Assembly (NCBI GenBank): GCA_023445495.1
Contig: JAEXLC010000222.1
Span: 1 to 8,912 of the forward strand
DNA from: Pseudomonadota bacterium
Lineage (GTDB): Bacteria; Pseudomonadota; Alphaproteobacteria; Sphingomonadales; Sphingomonadaceae
DNA: 8,912 nt
Reading direction: 5' to 3'
Within the stretch, counting starts at the first letter, position 1. Each line of letters starts with the position of its first letter. This document shows, one piece after another, positions 6,548 through 8,912 of this stretch. The notes beneath the pieces were generated by a model. The model saw only the letters and a list, made by a program, of their open reading frames with translations, made no database searches and was not told where the DNA came from. The position numbers were made by a program, and so were the translations under genes.

Positions 6548-8869
6548 ATGAAGACTGGCATCACCAAGTCTGCTCTTTTCCTGGGCGCGGCATTCAGCGC
6601 GCTCGTCCTTGGCGGCACCGCGCAGGCGCAGGACGCCACGACCACCACGCCCGCAGCCGAAGACGAGGCGACCACCGAGATCGTCGTCACCGCCGAGCGC
6701 CGCCCGGAAACGCTTCAGAACACCCCGGTCTCGGTCGCGGTGATCGGTGGCCAGGACGCGCGTGACTTCACCGCCAGCGGCGAAGACACGCTGCTCTCGC
6801 TCTCGGGCAAGGTGCCGAGCTTCTACGCCGAGACGACCACCGGTCGCATCTTCCCGCGCTTCTACATCCGCGGCCTCGGCAATATCGACTTCTACCTGGG
6901 CGCCTCGCAGCCCGTGTCGATCATCCAGGACGACGTGGTGCTCGAGCATGTCGTGCTAAAGTCGAACCCGGTCTATGACCTGGATCACGTCGAAGTGCTG
7001 CGCGGTCCGCAGGGCTCGCTGTTCGGCCGCAACACCACCGCCGGTATCGTCAAGTTCGACACCGTCCGCCCGACGCTCGATCGTCTCGATGCGCGCGGCA
7101 CGCTGAGCTATGGCAGCTACAACAGCATCAACCTCGACGCCGGCATCGGCGGCCCGCTGGCCGATAACGTCGCGATCCGCGTTTCGGGCCTGTACCAGCA
7201 CCGCGACGACTATGTCGACAACGCCTATGCCGGCCCGAGCGCCGACGGCACCAAGACCCCGCGCAAGAACGCGATGGGCGGCTTCGACGAGCGTGACTTC
7301 CGCGTGCAGCTGCTGGTCCAGCCGACCGAGAACTGGACCTCGCTCTTCTCGGGCCATGTCCGCAACTATAACGGCACCTCGACCCTGTTCCTGCGCCAGG
7401 CGCTGAAGAAGGGCTCGAACGACGTCAGCAACGTCTCGCGCACCACCGTCCGCTTCGACGAGGCGATGGACAATCCGCAGGACTATGACACCTACGGCCT
7501 GTCGTGGAACAACAGCTTCGACTTCGGCCCGGTCACGCTGACCTCGATCACCGCCTATGAGACCTCGTCGGGCTACAGCCGCGGCGACACCGATGGCGGC
7601 GCTGCTGCCGACTATCCGGTGAACGGCGTTGCGAATGGCTTCGGCCAGTCGATGGGCCGCCTCAAGGACCTCGATCAGTGGACCCAGGAAGTGCGCCTCG
7701 CCAGCAACGGCGACGGTCCGTTCAAGTGGCAGATCGGCGGCATGTACTTCGACAGCCGCGACATCACCGAGTTCTACCAGCGCGCTTGGTTCCTGACCAC
7801 GGCAGCCCGCAACCCCAACAACTGGGTGCGCCTGCACGACGTCAACACCAGCTGGGCGCTGTTCGGCCAGGCCAGCTATCAGGTGACCCCGAAGTTCCGC
7901 CTCACCGCCGGCGTGCGCGTGACCGAGGACACCAAGACCACCGACCTGCTCAAGACCGCCGACACCGCGGCCGGCGCCGTGACCTATCCGGGCCGCCGCC
8001 ACGTCCGCATGTCGGACACCCAGCCCAGCTGGGACGTGAGCGCGCTCTATGAGGTCAGCGACGATCTGAGCGTCTACGCCCGTGTCGCCCGCGGCTTCCG
8101 TGGCCCGACGATCCAGGGCCGCTCGGCGGTGTTCAACTCGGACTTTACCACCGCCAACTCGGAGACGATCGTCTCGTACGAGGCCGGCCTGAAGTCGAGC
8201 CTGTTCGACAACCGCGTGCGGTTCAACCTGACCGGCTTCTACTACAATGTCGACGACATCCAGCTGAACGGCAATGACTCGAACGGCAACGGCGTGCTCT
8301 TCAACGCCGACAAGTCCGAAGCGTACGGCGTCGAGGCGGAGCTGACGGTGCGCCCGGTGCGCAACTTCGTGGTCACCGCGGGTGCCAGCTGGCTTCACAG
8401 CGAGATCAAGGACAAGCGCGTCTATGCTCAGGCCTGCGCCCTCAACGGCGTTCTGGTCTGCACGGTCAAGGATCCGTACGTGACCCGCACCGTGTTCGGC
8501 GCCAATGCCTATTTCGCGCAGATCGACGGCAACCCGCTGCCGAACGCGCCGGAATATAACCTGAACCTCACTGCCCGCTACGACGTGCCGGTGAGCGACA
8601 GCGGCAAGTTCTTCATCTCGACCGACTGGAACCTGCAGGGCTACACCAACTACGTCCTCTACAAGACCGACGAGTTCTACTCGGACGGTAATTTCGAGGG
8701 CGGCCTGAAGGTCGGCTACACCGGCGGCAACGGCACCTGGGAAATCGCGGCCTTCGCCCGCAACATCACGAACGAGAAGAACCTCAAGGGCGTGATCGAG
8801 AACTACATGGCCGCCGTGCTCAACGAGCCGCGCGTCATCGGCATCTCGCTGACCGGCCGGACCCGCTAA
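6548..8869 (+). CDS. TonB-dependent outer-membrane receptor, substrate unknown
   Basis: The product is 773 aa. It is an active outer-membrane importer energised through TonB-ExbB-ExbD, which are not encoded here. Residues 1-27 are a signal peptide ending at AQA-Q. A threonine-rich stretch leads to the TonB box EIVVTAERR (44-52). The plug spans about 55-175, with FYIRGLGN (105-112) and RGPQGSLFGRNTTAG (152-166), the hallmark of the family. The rest is the 22-strand barrel, rich in alternating aromatic residues. Cysteines C630 and C638 lie close together in what may be a surface loop and could form a disulfide. The chain ends in GISLTGRTR rather than the usual terminal aromatic residue. ATG at 6548 is supported by AGGGA (6535-6539) and the signal peptide. 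There is no N-terminal sigma-factor signalling domain. It lies 215 bp after the riboside kinase on the same strand, so an NAD precursor is a possible ligand by context only; plant-derived sugars or siderophores cannot be excluded. Confidence 0.92.
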   Translation: MKTGITKSALFLGAAFSALVLGGTAQAQDATTTTPAAEDEATTEIVVTAERRPETLQNTPVSVAVIGGQDARDFTASGEDTLLSLSGKVPSFYAETTTGRIFPRFYIRGLGNIDFYLGASQPVSIIQDDVVLEHVVLKSNPVYDLDHVEVLRGPQGSLFGRNTTAGIVKFDTVRPTLDRLDARGTLSYGSYNSINLDAGIGGPLADNVAIRVSGLYQHRDDYVDNAYAGPSADGTKTPRKNAMGGFDERDFRVQLLVQPTENWTSLFSGHVRNYNGTSTLFLRQALKKGSNDVSNVSRTTVRFDEAMDNPQDYDTYGLSWNNSFDFGPVTLTSITAYETSSGYSRGDTDGGAAADYPVNGVANGFGQSMGRLKDLDQWTQEVRLASNGDGPFKWQIGGMYFDSRDITEFYQRAWFLTTAARNPNNWVRLHDVNTSWALFGQASYQVTPKFRLTAGVRVTEDTKTTDLLKTADTAAGAVTYPGRRHVRMSDTQPSWDVSALYEVSDDLSVYARVARGFRGPTIQGRSAVFNSDFTTANSETIVSYEAGLKSSLFDNRVRFNLTGFYYNVDDIQLNGNDSNGNGVLFNADKSEAYGVEAELTVRPVRNFVVTAGASWLHSEIKDKRVYAQACALNGVLVCTVKDPYVTRTVFGANAYFAQIDGNPLPNAPEYNLNLTARYDVPVSDSGKFFISTDWNLQGYTNYVLYKTDEFYSDGNFEGGLKVGYTGGNGTWEIAAFARNITNEKNLKGVIENYMAAVLNEPRVIGISLTGRTR

Positions 8870-8912
8870 GCCCCCTTTGCTTTCGGCCAGTCAGTCGGGC
8901 CCGGTGGCGTCC

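Noticed and set aside
6956..8398. 480-residue open frame antisense to the receptor gene
   Set aside because: It has low-complexity composition rich in Val, Ala, Arg and Gly, has no recognisable motif, and is the expected mirror of a strongly GC-biased coding gene with clear family signatures.
8870..8912. Possible terminator or start of another gene after the receptor
   Set aside because: The last 43 bases show no clear stem with a T-run and no start with a ribosome-binding site.

Overview
The window looks like a chromosome segment from an alphaproteobacterium of the Sphingomonas group. The evidence is the high GC content, the strong third-position G/C bias, the mixed use of GTG and ATG starts, a sphingomonad-style TonB-dependent receptor, a family-10 pectate lyase, and a GC-rich palindromic intergenic repeat of the kind common in sphingomonads and Caulobacter. 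No taxonomic search was possible, so the assignment is by recognition only. There is no CRISPR array, transposase, integrase or phage gene.

Layout. Positions 1-103 hold a short upstream region with a perfect 6+3+6 inverted repeat overlapping a possible -10 box, and a 17-base piece of an intergenic repeat. A secreted pectate lyase (PL10, + strand) follows at 104-1393. The convergent intergenic region 1394-1753 holds a palindromic repeat of about 150 bp and, beside it, two sites that both match the alphaproteobacterial LexA box (GTTC-N7-GTTC) exactly, in opposite orientation, with no recognisable target gene. On the minus strand come an ABC-F ATPase of the YheS type (1754-3616), tRNA-Pro(CGG) (3712-3788) with a recognisable promoter, and an adrenodoxin-reductase-type ferredoxin-NADP+ reductase (3866-5161). 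On the plus strand, from a short divergent spacer, come pnuC (5260-5814), a stand-alone NadR-type ribosylnicotinamide kinase overlapping it by 4 bp (5811-6332), a 215-bp spacer with a structured leader, and a TonB-dependent outer-membrane receptor (6548-8869). The last 43 bases hold nothing I can identify.

How it fits together. PnuC and the kinase form a clear translationally coupled salvage pair: facilitated import of nicotinamide riboside, then trapping as NMN by phosphorylation. The receptor immediately downstream on the same strand invites the hypothesis that it carries an NAD precursor across the outer membrane, but its own promoter and leader mean this is context only. The ABC-F ATPase, the tRNA and the reductase are housekeeping genes. 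The pectate lyase belongs to plant cell-wall breakdown.

The observations most worth a second look are the paired LexA boxes without a target (1569-1624), the receptor/PnuC/kinase neighbourhood, and the structured receptor leader (6425-6539).
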